Below are positions 15,533 to 22,592 of a stretch of DNA of 64,000 nucleotides, piece after piece; the stretch's first letter is position 1, and each line of letters opens with the position of its first letter. Location of the stretch: positions 186,001 to 250,000 of the forward strand of contig CP018783.1 of NCBI GenBank assembly GCA_002025645.1, given 5' to 3'. The stretch comes from Curtobacterium pusillum. Lineage in GTDB: Bacteria > Actinomycetota > Actinomycetes > Actinomycetales > Microbacteriaceae. Under the pieces are notes generated by a model. That model did no database searches. It saw nothing but the letters and a program-made list of their open reading frames with translations, and had not been told where the DNA came from. The position numbers and the translations under genes were made by a program.

Positions 15533-16492
15533 ATGACTGTCGAGCCCGACCCCAGGATCAGCTTCGAGACGTCCGGGGACGACCTCGCGGCGGCGATCCA
15601 GATGTACGAAGACGCCTACGACGGCGCCGGGTTCCGTGCTGCGCAGACCGAGCGGCCCTTCAGCTACCGGTTCCGGGTCGTCGGCGACGACACGATGTCG
15701 TTCCGCTCGACGCGCTTCGACGCCCGGATGGAGGGCGAACTCGAGGCACGTGACGAGTACGTGGTGATGTGGCTCGCGGACGGTGGTGGACTCGTCGACG
15801 TCGGCAGGGAGGAGGTCGCCTTCGGCCCGGGGACCCCGATGATGTTCCCGACCGGTCGGCCGTTCCGGTTCGACCTGCAGGACGTCCGGCAGAGCCTGGT
15901 GCAGTTCGAGCGGACCTACCTCGAGGGCATCGCCGCCGAGGAGCACGGCACCCGACCCGCGCCGCTGGTGTTCGACCACACGCAGACTCCGCGCAAGGAG
16001 GACCTGCGCGGCTGGAACGCTCAGGTGCAGCGTGCCGCCTCGACCGTGCTGGGCAACGCGCCCGTGTCGCCGATCGTCCTCGCCGAGACCGCCCGCGACA
16101 CCGCGCTCGCTCTGCTCCGGACGTTCCCGCACACCGCGCTCGCGCCGGACGTCTCCCTGCCCCAGGGAGCCACCGGCCGCGTCCGCGAAGCAGTGGAGTA
16201 CATGCACGCCTTCGCGCACACCCCGATCTCCACCACGGACGTCGCCGAGCACGTCGGCCTGAGCGTCCGCGGGTTGCAGCAGGCCTTCCAACGGCAGGTC
16301 GGGACGGCGCCGAACACGATGCTGCGGGGCATCCGGCTCGACCGGGTCCGGGACGAGCTCTGTCGGGCCTCGGCCGGCGAGGTCACCGTCGCCGCGGTCG
16401 CCGTGCGCTGGGGCTTCGCGCACCTCGGGCGGTTCTCCGGCGCGTACGCCAGTCGGTTCGGGGAGTACCCGCGCGACACGCTGCACGGCTGA
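15533..16492 (+). CDS. AraC-family transcriptional regulator
   Basis: 319 aa. The N-terminal two-thirds is a sensing region of the AraC-binding-like type (a cupin-like segment containing GPGTPMMFPTGRPFRFD). The C-terminal ~100 residues are a double helix-turn-helix: DVAEHVGLSVRGLQQAFQRQVG (first HTH) and VAAVAVRWGFAHLGRFSGAYASRFG (second), ending PRDTLHG. ATG at 15533 was preferred over a GTG at 15503 because CACGAT lies 7 nt upstream, matching the local -10 spacing. The controlled gene is unknown; the following hydrolase gene is only 48 nt away but has its own promoter-like element. Confidence 0.85.
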   Translation: MTVEPDPRISFETSGDDLAAAIQMYEDAYDGAGFRAAQTERPFSYRFRVVGDDTMSFRSTRFDARMEGELEARDEYVVMWLADGGGLVDVGREEVAFGPGTPMMFPTGRPFRFDLQDVRQSLVQFERTYLEGIAAEEHGTRPAPLVFDHTQTPRKEDLRGWNAQVQRAASTVLGNAPVSPIVLAETARDTALALLRTFPHTALAPDVSLPQGATGRVREAVEYMHAFAHTPISTTDVAEHVGLSVRGLQQAFQRQVGTAPNTMLRGIRLDRVRDELCRASAGEVTVAAVAVRWGFAHLGRFSGAYASRFGEYPRDTLHG

Positions 16493-16540
16493 GCCCGGGT
16501 GCGTCGTCGTTCGGCGGCGCTCCTCGCTACGATCTGGACC

Positions 16541-17098
16541 GTGCGCAGACCTCGACCGTGGGTGATCGTCCCCGGGATCTGGAACTCCGACCCGGACCAC
16601 TGGCAGTCGCGGTGGCAGGCCGAACGCGCCGCCGTCGACCCCGAGGGCGTCGTGCGCATCGAGCCCACGTCGTGGAGCGACCCCGACCCGACCGACTGGT
16701 CCGCGGCGATCACCCGCGCTGTCCGGTCCGTCGACGAACCGCCCGTCCTCGTCGCGCACAGCCTGGGCGTCCTCGCCGTCGCCGGGTGGTTGGGGGAGCC
16801 GGGGCGTCCGTCAGTCGCCGCGGCGTTCCTCGTGGCGCCGCCGGACCCCGCCGCACCGGGCTTCCCCGCCGAGGCTGCGGGGTTCGCCGAGCCGCGCGCA
16901 GCGTCCGCCGTGCCGACCGTGCTGGTCATCAGCGACGACGACCCGTACTGCTCGGCCGAGCGGGCCGTCGGGTTCGCCGACGTCCTCGGCGCCGAGGCGG
17001 TCCGGATCGGTGCGCGCGGGCACGTGAACGTCGCGAGCGGGGTCGGCGACTGGCCCGCCGGGTGGTCCCTGCTGGCGGACTTCGAGCACGCGCTCTGA
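16541..17098 (+). CDS. RBBP9/YdeN-family serine hydrolase
   Basis: 185 aa small alpha/beta hydrolase. N-terminal VIVPGIWNSDPDHWQSRW is the family's oxyanion-region signature; the nucleophile is the Ser in VAHSLGVLAV, the acid the Asp in ISDDDPYC, and the base the His in ARGHVNVASG. The GTG at 16541 was chosen because TACGAT (16528-16533) ends 7 nt before it; a longer frame starting at GTG 16499 would add 14 Arg/Ala-rich residues. Substrate unknown; related proteins are lipase/esterase-like. Confidence 0.82.
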   Translation: MRRPRPWVIVPGIWNSDPDHWQSRWQAERAAVDPEGVVRIEPTSWSDPDPTDWSAAITRAVRSVDEPPVLVAHSLGVLAVAGWLGEPGRPSVAAAFLVAPPDPAAPGFPAEAAGFAEPRAASAVPTVLVISDDDPYCSAERAVGFADVLGAEAVRIGARGHVNVASGVGDWPAGWSLLADFEHAL

Positions 17099-17214
17099 CG
17101 CAGCCGGGCGGCCCGGCCGACACGCCGTTCACGTTCGACGCGATATGGCAGGGACTCCAGCGACACACCGCGGATGTCCACGGATCTGAGCGTTGCGATA
17201 TTTATGCTCCGACC

Positions 17215-18258
17215 ATGGAAACGCAGTCCGGTGCACGCACCCCCCTCGTCGACCCCTTCGGTCGCGAGCTCGAGGAGTGGCTCCGTGACGCCCCGGCGAC
17301 GCGCGCCCCGTACCTGGCGGACCTCGTGGTCCCGCCGTTCACCGGCCCCGTGCAGCGACCGGACGCAGCGTCGGACGCCGCAGTCGAGCCCGCCAGCACC
17401 GTCCCCGCGCCGGAGGTGGACGCCGCTGCGCCGGCGCCTTCGGCCGCGACGGACGACTCCGCCTTCCGTCGGCCCCGCGACCGTGCTCGGCACGCTGCTG
17501 CCTGCGCTCCGTCGTTCCCCGAACCCCCGGAGCGCCTCGCCCTCCGCATCGAGGACCTCGCCGTCGAGGTGTCCGCGTCGAGCGGTCGCACCACGATCGA
17601 GCGCATCGTGATCCTCGAGGACGAGGTCCGCCGCCGTGACGAGGACCTCGCACGCCTCGCCGCGTGGGAGGCCACCGTCGCCGACCAGACTGACCCCGAG
17701 GTCGAGGCCGCACGGGCCTTCGCCCACACCGTCTTCGCCGACCTCCTCGCCGACGCGGCGCTCGAGTCCGACCGACGCGAGCGTGCCGCCGCCCGCCGTG
17801 CCGCCACCGGCACCGTCCCGGTGCAGCGCGTTGCTGCGCCGACCGTTCCGGCCCCCGCGTCAGCGGTCCCCGCTCTCGTCGAGGCGACCGAGGTCGTCGA
17901 CGCGATCGACGCCCCGGAGCCGACCACGTCGGGACGTGACGAGGTCGCGCGACCCGGGCTGTCCCTCCCGGTCGTCTCACCGGTGTCCGCGAACACGCGA
18001 CCGACCCCGCTCATCCAGCCCGCCACCGGACCCACGGTCATCGACCGTGCCGCGTTCGCCGCCGCGCTGACCGCGCACGTCGGCACGACCGCGAGCACCC
18101 CGGTGGTCCTGCCGGAGGCCGTGCAGCCGCCGACCGTGGCCGACACCGACGCCGTCGAGCCCTCGGACGCACACCGCGCCGAGCAGGACGAGGCGGAGCA
18201 GGCCGGCTGGTGGGCACGACTCGTCGCCCGCATCCTGCACGCGTTCGGCCGTCGCTGA
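17215..18258 (+). CDS. Unknown Ala/Pro-rich protein with coiled-coil centre and amphipathic C-terminus
   Basis: 347 aa; no family recognised. Residues about 1-45 are compact and Trp/Pro-containing (PFGRELEEWLRDAPATRAPY). A Pro/Ala-rich stretch follows, then a highly charged helical region about 115-205 (IERIVILEDEVRRRDEDLAR) that may form a coiled coil, another Pro/Ala/Val-rich disordered part, and a C-terminal helix WWARLVARILHAFGRR that is basic and amphipathic and could touch membrane. No signal peptide. The ATG at 17215 follows TATGCT (17203-17208) by 6 nt, giving strong support for the start. Stand-alone gene before the Nif3 gene. Function unknown. Confidence 0.7.
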   Translation: METQSGARTPLVDPFGRELEEWLRDAPATRAPYLADLVVPPFTGPVQRPDAASDAAVEPASTVPAPEVDAAAPAPSAATDDSAFRRPRDRARHAAACAPSFPEPPERLALRIEDLAVEVSASSGRTTIERIVILEDEVRRRDEDLARLAAWEATVADQTDPEVEAARAFAHTVFADLLADAALESDRRERAAARRAATGTVPVQRVAAPTVPAPASAVPALVEATEVVDAIDAPEPTTSGRDEVARPGLSLPVVSPVSANTRPTPLIQPATGPTVIDRAAFAAALTAHVGTTASTPVVLPEAVQPPTVADTDAVEPSDAHRAEQDEAEQAGWWARLVARILHAFGRR

Positions 18259-18305
18259 TCCACCGGCGAACCTCGGACGCACCGCCCGCTCGGTAGACTG
18301 ACGTG

Positions 18306-19151
18306 ATGCCGACGCTCCGCGAACTCCAGGCCGTGATCGAAGACCTGTGGCCCGCCGCAGGGGCCGAGTCGTGGGACGCCGTCGGCCTCGTCGCCGGTGA
18401 CCCCGACCAGACGGTCGAGCACGTGCACCTCGCCGTCGACGCCGTCCCTGCGACTGCGGACGAGGCCGTCGAGGTCAGGGCGGACCTGCTCCTGACGCAC
18501 CACCCGCTCCTGCTCCGTGGCGTGACGACGATCGCCGAGTCGACCTACAAGGGCCGCGTGCTCGCGACGCTCGTCCGCGGCGGCACCGCACTCGTCGCCG
18601 CGCACACGAACGCCGACGTCGTCACCACCGGGACCTCGGCGGTGCTCGCGGACCGCCTCGGCCTGACCGACCAGCGCCCCCTCGAAGCCGGGGTGGATCC
18701 GTCGACGGGCATCGGCCGCGTCGGGACCCTCACCGAGCCCACGACCCTCGGCACCCTGGCCCGTGCGCTCGTCGACCTGCTGCCCGGTACCGCCACGGGC
18801 GTCCGGGTCTCGGGCGACTTCGAGCAGCCGGTCCGCACGGTCGCGCTCTGCGCCGGCGCCGGCGACGCCTACCTCCGGAACCCCGCCGTCCTGGCGGCCG
18901 ACGTGTACGTCACGAGTGACCTGCGGCACCACCCCGCGTCCGAGTTCCGCGAGCAGGCGCTGCTCGGCGGGGGCCCGGCGCTCATCGACACCTCCCACTG
19001 GGCCACCGAGTGGCTCTGGCTCGACGTCGCCGCCGAGCAGCTCCGTGCCGCCGCCGGGGTCCGCGTCACCGTGAGCGACCTCCGTACCGACCCGTGGGAC
19101 TTCGCCGTCCTGCCGGCCGCCGAACCCACCACCGAAACTGAAGGAGCCTGA
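18306..19151 (+). CDS. Nif3-like dinuclear metal-centre protein (DUF34)
   Basis: 281 aa member of the NIF3/YbgI family (often annotated GTP cyclohydrolase I-like, without proof in bacteria). Metal ligands are visible: His-His in LLTHHPLLLRG, Asp/His in AAHTNADV, and the C-terminal DTSHWATE. WDAVGLVAGD near the N-terminus is also typical. The ATG at 18306 is 6 nt downstream of TAGACT (18294-18299), favouring it over the overlapping GTG 18303. Followed 2 nt later by the CdsZ-like coiled-coil gene, the standard actinobacterial pairing. Confidence 0.88.
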   Translation: MPTLRELQAVIEDLWPAAGAESWDAVGLVAGDPDQTVEHVHLAVDAVPATADEAVEVRADLLLTHHPLLLRGVTTIAESTYKGRVLATLVRGGTALVAAHTNADVVTTGTSAVLADRLGLTDQRPLEAGVDPSTGIGRVGTLTEPTTLGTLARALVDLLPGTATGVRVSGDFEQPVRTVALCAGAGDAYLRNPAVLAADVYVTSDLRHHPASEFREQALLGGGPALIDTSHWATEWLWLDVAAEQLRAAAGVRVTVSDLRTDPWDFAVLPAAEPTTETEGA

Positions 19152-19153
19152 CC

Positions 19154-19888
19154 ATGAAGGCAGCACCCGAGGACCAGGTCATCCTCCTCGACGTCCAACG
19201 ACTCGACAACGACGTCACCCGGATCGCCCACCGGATCACGTCGCTCCAGAAGGGCGACCGCCTCACCGAGCTGAGTACCACTGCGGCCGGCCTGCGAGCC
19301 TCCCTCGCCGCGGCCACGGGCGAGGTCGAGGACGCCGAGCGCGAACTCGCACGCCTCGAGTCCGACACGGCGACGGCGCAGGCCCGGGTCGAGCGCGACA
19401 CCACCATGCTCCAGAACGTGTCGAGCGCGAAGGACGCCGCCGGCCTCCAGAGCGAGCTCGACTCGCTCCAGCGACGCATCGGCGACCTGGAGACCGCCGA
19501 GCTCGAGGTCATGGAGACCCTCGACGGCTTCCGTGCCCGCGTCGGTGACATCGAGGCGCAGCTCGCCGACGTCGAGGCCTCGCGAGCCGGACTGGCCGCC
19601 GAGCGCGACGCCGAGATCGCCCGGCTCGAGGCCGACCGTGCCTCGGCCGTGCAGAGCCGTGCGGACGTCGCCGCGAAGGTGCCCGCCGAGCTCCTCGCGC
19701 TCTACGACCGGCAGCGTGCGCGCTACGGCTTCGGCGCGTCGCTGCTGCAGGGCGGGGTGTCGACGGCGTCGGGCGTGACGCTGACGAACTCGGACCTGCA
19801 GACGATCCGTCGGGCGGCGCCCGACGACGTCGTGCTCTGCCCCGACAGCGACGCGATCCTGGTGCGGACGGCGGAGTCCGGGCTCTAG
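19154..19888 (+). CDS. CdsZ/CT398-like coiled-coil protein with degenerate zinc ribbon
   Basis: 244 aa. A long antiparallel coiled coil (about 10-180, heptads rich in Leu, Glu, Arg and Ala) is followed by the conserved LLALYDRQRARYGFGASLLQGG segment. Family members end in a CxxC...CxxC zinc ribbon; here only one cysteine remains (VVLCPDSDAILVR) and the first pair is replaced by GVTLTNSDL. It begins 2 nt after the Nif3 stop with GGAG upstream, so the genes are co-transcribed. Exact role unknown; the partner pairing suggests a shared pathway (inference). Confidence 0.8.
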   Translation: MKAAPEDQVILLDVQRLDNDVTRIAHRITSLQKGDRLTELSTTAAGLRASLAAATGEVEDAERELARLESDTATAQARVERDTTMLQNVSSAKDAAGLQSELDSLQRRIGDLETAELEVMETLDGFRARVGDIEAQLADVEASRAGLAAERDAEIARLEADRASAVQSRADVAAKVPAELLALYDRQRARYGFGASLLQGGVSTASGVTLTNSDLQTIRRAAPDDVVLCPDSDAILVRTAESGL

Positions 19889-19900
19889 TCGCGACCCACG

Positions 19901-19948
19901 GACGGCCTGGAGGCGCGGTGCCAGCTGGCACCGCGCCTCCAGGCCGTC
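19901..19948. terminator. Perfect 48-bp palindrome after the Nif3/CdsZ operon
   Basis: Arms of 22 nt (19901-19922 and 19927-19948) with core GGCCTGGAGGCGCGGTGCC around a 4-nt AGCT that is itself palindromic. It begins 12 nt after the stop codon. Two head-to-head copies of the CTGGAGGCGCG motif. Confidence 0.8.
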
Positions 19949-19997
19949 GGCGCGGGCGTCGCGTGCGTCGCGGGCGTCGCCTCGCACCGTGCGATTG

Positions 19998-20155
19998 CGC
20001 GTACCGTGCGACGGGGCGTACCGTGCGAGGTTCCGGCCTCGGTGCGAGGGCATCCGCGTCGCACACAGCGCGGCACCTCGCACACTCGCGCGCGCGCCTT
20101 GCACACTGGCGCGCCCGCCTCGCACGGTGCGAGGCGCACGTCGTGCGTGAGAGGT
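19998..20155. repeat. Repeat-rich stretch 3' of rnpB
   Basis: GCGTACCGTGCGA occurs at 19998-20010 and 20016-20028. A 20-nt unit, GCACACTCGCGCGCGCGCCT (20080-20099), is repeated with two changes at 20101-20120 (period 21), and GCCTCGCACGGTGCGAGGC (20118-20136) is a perfect palindrome. No coding potential. The CTCGCACACT word is shared with the palindrome near 34.5 kb. Confidence 0.65.
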
Positions 20156-20522
20156 GCGAATGGGCCGGCCGTACGCCGGGTTCTGTCCCGTCACTTGCGT
20201 GGCGGTGACGGCCATCTCTCTCGGACCGACGTTGCCGTCGGCCTCCAGCGGTCTACCCGAGGACTCGGCGAGCAGCCTCAGCGTCCTCTGTCTGACCTTG
20301 CTCCGGGCGAGGTTTACCGAGCGGATCCGGTCACCCGGACCCCTGGTGGTCTCTTACACCACCGTTTCACCCTTACCGACGTCGCCGCCGGCGGTCTGCT
20401 TTCTGTGGCACTGTCTCGCGGATTGCTCCGGGTGGGTGTTACCCACCGCCCTGCTCTGTGGAGCCCGGACGTTCCTCGGCACTCCCGGGGGAGTGACGCG
20501 ACCGTCTCACCGACCCATTCGC
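20156..20522 (-). ncRNA. rnpB: RNase P RNA (class A, actinobacterial)
   Basis: About 367 nt catalytic RNA that, with RnpA, removes 5' leaders from pre-tRNAs. Reading the minus strand, the ends pair as helix P1 (GCGAATGGG with CCCATTCGC). Conserved core elements follow in order: GAGGAACGTCCGGGCTCCAC, AGAGCAGGGCGGTGGGTAAC, ACAGTGCCACAGAAA, AGGGTGAAACGGTGGTGTAA, CGGAGCAAGGTCAGACAGAG and, at the 3' side, ACAGAACCCGGCGTACGGCC. The 5' end agrees with the promoter hexamer 7 nt upstream. Ends are estimated from P1, good to a few bases. Confidence 0.95.
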
Positions 20523-20529
20523 GGGACTC

Positions 20530-20535
20530 AGTGTA
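20530..20535 (-). promoter_or_regulatory. -10 element of rnpB
   Basis: TACACT on the minus strand, separated by GAGTCCC (7 nt) from the first base of the P1 helix. Confidence 0.7.
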
Positions 20536-20564
20536 GCGGCCCGGACGGGGCCGAGTGCGTCGCG

Positions 20565-21317
20565 CTACGACTGCGAGCGCGCCGCGAGGGTCGCGGCGCC
20601 GATGATGCCCGCGTTGTTCCGGAGGGTCGCCGGGATGATGTCCGCCTGCAGGTCGAGCAGGGGGAGGAACTCCTCGTACTGCTTCGACACGCCGCCGCCG
20701 ACGACGAAGAGCTCGGGGGAGAGCAGCGCCTCGAGCGTCGAGTAGTACTTCTGCAGCCGCTTCGCCCAGTGCTTCCAGGACAGGTCGTCCCGCTCCTTGG
20801 CCGCGAAGGACGCCCGCGACTCGGCGTCGTGCCCGTCGATCTCCAGGTGCCCGAGCTCCGAGTTGACGATGAGGACGCCGTCGTTGATGAGCGCGCTGCC
20901 GATGCCCGTGCCCAGGGTCGTGACGACGACCAGGCCGTCCTTGCCCTTCGCCGCCCCGAACTGCTGCTCGGCGAACCCGGCGGCGTCGGCGTCGTTCACG
21001 AAGTGGATGGAGCGGCCGAGCTCCTTCTCGAAGAGCGCCTCGGCCTCGAAGCCGATCCACTTCTTCGACACGTTCGCTGCCGACATGGTCTTGCCGTCGC
21101 GGACGATCGCGGGGAAGCAGACGCCGACCGCGACGTCCGCTGCCGGGGCGAGCTCCTCGACGATGGACTTCGCCACCGCCACGATGTCGTGCGGCTTCCC
21201 ACCCTCGGGCGTGGCCTTCTTGATCCGGTCGGTGGTGAGTTCGCCGGTGGAGACGTCGACGATCGCGCCCTTGATGCCCGTACCGCCGATGTCGACGCCG
21301 ACTGCGAGGGAGGTCAT
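20565..21317 (-). CDS. ppgK: Polyphosphate glucokinase
   Basis: 250 aa ROK-superfamily kinase that phosphorylates glucose using polyphosphate or ATP. Motifs: phosphate-1 VGVDIGGTGIKGAIVD, the sugar-binding FVNDADAAGFAEQ with catalytic Asp, phosphate-2 VTTLGTGIGSALI, and ELGHLEIDG. The C-terminal helical part with WAKRLQKYYSTLEALLSPEL is characteristic of actinobacterial PpgK and distinguishes it from other ROK kinases. ATG at 21317 is preceded by AAGG. Lies 22 nt downstream of map and is probably co-transcribed with it. Confidence 0.93.
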   Translation of the reverse strand: MTSLAVGVDIGGTGIKGAIVDVSTGELTTDRIKKATPEGGKPHDIVAVAKSIVEELAPAADVAVGVCFPAIVRDGKTMSAANVSKKWIGFEAEALFEKELGRSIHFVNDADAAGFAEQQFGAAKGKDGLVVVTTLGTGIGSALINDGVLIVNSELGHLEIDGHDAESRASFAAKERDDLSWKHWAKRLQKYYSTLEALLSPELFVVGGGVSKQYEEFLPLLDLQADIIPATLRNNAGIIGAATLAARSQS

Positions 21318-21339
21318 GAGGAGCCTTTCGGTAGGGGTG

Positions 21340-22203
21340 TCAGGAGACGGTGAGGAGTTCCGCGCCGCGCTCGGTGACGACGAGGGTGTGCTCGAACTGT
21401 GCGGTCCACGACTTGTCCCGCGTGGACACGGTCCAGTCGTCGGCCCAGATGTCCGCCTCGATGCCGCCGAGCGTGAGCATCGGTTCGATCGTGAAGACCA
21501 TGCCGGGCTCGATGACGTCGTCGAAGCGGGGTGCGTCGTAGTGCGGGATGATCAGCCCGGAGTGGAAGGCCCGCCCGACGCCGTGGCCGGTGTAGTCGCG
21601 GACGACGCCGTAGCCGAACCGCTTCGCGTACGCCTCGATCGCGCGGCCGATGACGTTGACCTGGCGGCCGGGGGCGACGGCCTTGATGCCACGCTCGAGC
21701 GCGGTTCGGGTTCGCTCGACGAGGTCGCGGACCTCCTGCGTGCCCTCGCCGACGATGAACGTCCGGTTCGTGTCCCCGTGCATCCCGTCCTTGTAGGCGG
21801 TGATGTCGATGTTGACGAGGTCGCCCTCCTGCAGGACGGTGTCGTCGGGGATCCCGTGGCAGATGACCTCGTTGAGGCTCGAGCAGAGCGACTTCGGGTA
21901 CCCGCGGTAGCCGAGCGTCGAGGGGTAGGCGCCGTGCGACACGACGAACTCGTGGCCGATGCGGTCGAGCTCGTCGGTGGTGACCCCCGGGCGGATCGCT
22001 TCGCCCACGGCGTCGATCGCCTGCGATGCGATGCGGCCGGCGACCCGGATGCGCTCGACCTCGTCCGGCGTGTACGTGTCGCCGAGCCCGTGCTCGTGCG
22101 GCTCCGCCCGGCCGACGTACTCGGGGCGTTCGATGTCCTTCGGGACGGCCCGCTGCGGGGAGATGCGGCCAGCGGTCAGGTGTCCGTGTTCGTCCCGGGG
22201 CAT
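21340..22203 (-). CDS. map: Methionine aminopeptidase, type I
   Basis: 287 aa metallo-enzyme removing initiator Met from new proteins. Metal ligands of the pita-bread fold are visible: Asp in VNIDITAYKDG, Asp in HGDTNRTF, His in TGHGVGRAFH, and two Glu in FTIEPML and QFEHTLVVT. The ~45-residue N-terminal extension is usual for the actinobacterial MapB-like form. The start is ATG 22203, not the upstream GTG 22212, because TAGAGT (minus strand, 22216-22211) would overlap the GTG and lies 7 nt before the ATG. First gene of the map-ppgK unit. Confidence 0.93.
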   Translation of the reverse strand: MPRDEHGHLTAGRISPQRAVPKDIERPEYVGRAEPHEHGLGDTYTPDEVERIRVAGRIASQAIDAVGEAIRPGVTTDELDRIGHEFVVSHGAYPSTLGYRGYPKSLCSSLNEVICHGIPDDTVLQEGDLVNIDITAYKDGMHGDTNRTFIVGEGTQEVRDLVERTRTALERGIKAVAPGRQVNVIGRAIEAYAKRFGYGVVRDYTGHGVGRAFHSGLIIPHYDAPRFDDVIEPGMVFTIEPMLTLGGIEADIWADDWTVSTRDKSWTAQFEHTLVVTERGAELLTVS

Positions 22204-22261
22204 GCGGACCACTCTAGCCGCGGCGCACCGCGGTGCGCGCCGCGCCGGAGACTCGCCGTCG

Positions 22262-22337
22262 CCGACGCGAGACTCGGTGTCAGCGACGGTTCTCGTGGCT
22301 CGTGCCGCGAGAACCGTCGCCCAGCGCGAGACTCGGC
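22262..22337. repeat. Nested palindromic repeat, copy 2 (GAGACTCGG family)
   Basis: Perfect inner arms GCGACGGTTCTCG and CGAGAACCGTCGC, flanked by GAGACTCGG at about 22269-22277 and 22328-22336. Here the outer words are in direct orientation, unlike copies 1 and 3, and an extra GGAGACTCG word lies just to the left (22247-22255). Sits between the divergent map and small SPOR-like genes. Confidence 0.75.
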
Positions 22338-22376
22338 CGCGGGGCGCGTGCCGCCCCGCGTGGGTACGGTGGCGGC

Positions 22377-22556
22377 ATGAGCGACGAACGCATCGAGTCC
22401 CAGTGGTGGTTCAACGAGAAGACGCACGCCGTCGAACAGGGCCCGCAGTCCCCGCAGCGCGACCGCATCGGCCCGTTCGACAGCCGTGAGGAAGCGCAAC
22501 ACGCCCTGGACCGGATCAAGGCGAACAACGAGCGTTGGGACGACGAAGACCAATAG
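22377..22556 (+). CDS. Small SPOR-like acidic protein
   Basis: 59 aa. The sequence (SQWWFNEKTHAVEQGP, then RIGPFDSREEAQHALDRIK) resembles a short SPOR-like fold seen in small actinobacterial proteins next to glnA2; the pattern GPF-[DE]-S-R-E-E-A is typical. Cytoplasmic, no signal peptide. ATG at 22377 lies 6 nt after TACGGT (22365-22370), the leaderless pattern. It ends 36 nt before glnA2 and may share that transcript. Function unknown. Confidence 0.75.
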   Translation: MSDERIESQWWFNEKTHAVEQGPQSPQRDRIGPFDSREEAQHALDRIKANNERWDDEDQ

Positions 22557-22592
22557 GCTGAGCATCCCAGCTGCACCACGGAAAGGGCGTCA

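Noticed and set aside
22204-22212. GTG start at 22212 for map
   Set aside because: It would lie inside the -10 hexamer; ATG 22203 fits the spacing.
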